From NCBI GenBank assembly GCA_028571685.1, contig CM053140.1, positions 56,364,201 through 56,428,200 on the forward strand: a DNA stretch of 64,000 nucleotides, given 5' to 3'. Numbering within the stretch: the first letter of the stretch is position 1; each line of letters opens with the position of its first letter. The stretch comes from Heterohyrax brucei. Taxonomy: Eukaryota; Chordata; Mammalia; Hyracoidea; Procaviidae. Below, piece after piece: positions 63,870 through 64,000 of the stretch. Made by a program: the position numbers and the translations under genes. Under the pieces are notes generated by a model that worked only from the letters and a program-made list of their open reading frames with translations, was not told the origin of the DNA and did no database searches.

Positions 63870-64000
63870 TTCAGTTAACAAATATTTATTGAATAGCTTG
63901 TATGTGCCAGGCACTGGGCTAGACACTGGAGATACAACAGTAAACAAAATAAACCAAAATCCCTGCCCTTATGGAGCTTTTACGTCTAGCTTGTGTCAGG
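63870..64000. repeat. L2-like LINE 3' end, cut by the window edge
   Basis: acaaatatttattgaatagc, tgtgccaggcactgggctag and tccctgcccttatggagctt follow the L2 3' end consensus. Confidence 0.7.

Overview
This is mammalian nuclear DNA. It carries three intron-containing genes, all on the + strand, in the order LIN28A (3' half) - DHDDS (complete coding sequence) - HMGN2 (complete). From what I know of human chromosome 1p36.11 this is the same gene order there. The window holds about 31 copies of a tRNA-derived SINE that I recognise as AfroSINE, on both strands, together with broken RTE (BovB-like) LINEs and L1 3' ends of the kind seen in elephant. That points to an afrotherian, probably a paenungulate such as elephant; the species cannot be fixed from the sequence alone.

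Layout. 1-9615: LIN28A from within intron 2 through its last two coding exons (5619-5803, 6583-6799) and a 2.8-kb 3' UTR with matches to the let-7, miR-125, miR-30 and miR-9 seeds. 9616-11640: spacer. 11640-11830: CpG-containing promoter of DHDDS. 12349-38378: eight DHDDS coding exons totalling 1002 nt (333 codons plus stop), all with GT/AG borders and consistent phases. 38379-41400: DHDDS 3' UTR and spacer. 41400-42540: CpG island, TATA and CCAAT promoter and first exon of HMGN2. 41715-44883: six HMGN2 coding exons (90 aa), then the 3' UTR to about 45700. 45701-64000: gene-free tail, almost entirely repeats (L1, RTE, a MaLR-like LTR family, a mariner-derived palindrome, AfroSINEs).

Function. 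The three genes are neighbours but do not form a pathway. LIN28A binds RNA and blocks let-7 maturation. DHDDS is the catalytic subunit of the ER cis-prenyltransferase that makes the dolichol precursor. HMGN2 is a nucleosome-binding chromatin protein. I found no bacterial-type system, CRISPR array, tRNA or rRNA gene, and no convincing new protein-coding gene. The points worth a second look are the layering of repeats (nested SINEs, an RTE LINE whose tail the SINE shares, a mariner palindrome, a 617-bp retroposon with perfect target-site duplications), a few non-consensus residues and a tandem splice acceptor in DHDDS, and motif clusters in promoters and UTRs. Repeat boundaries are estimates by eye, good to roughly 5-20 bp.
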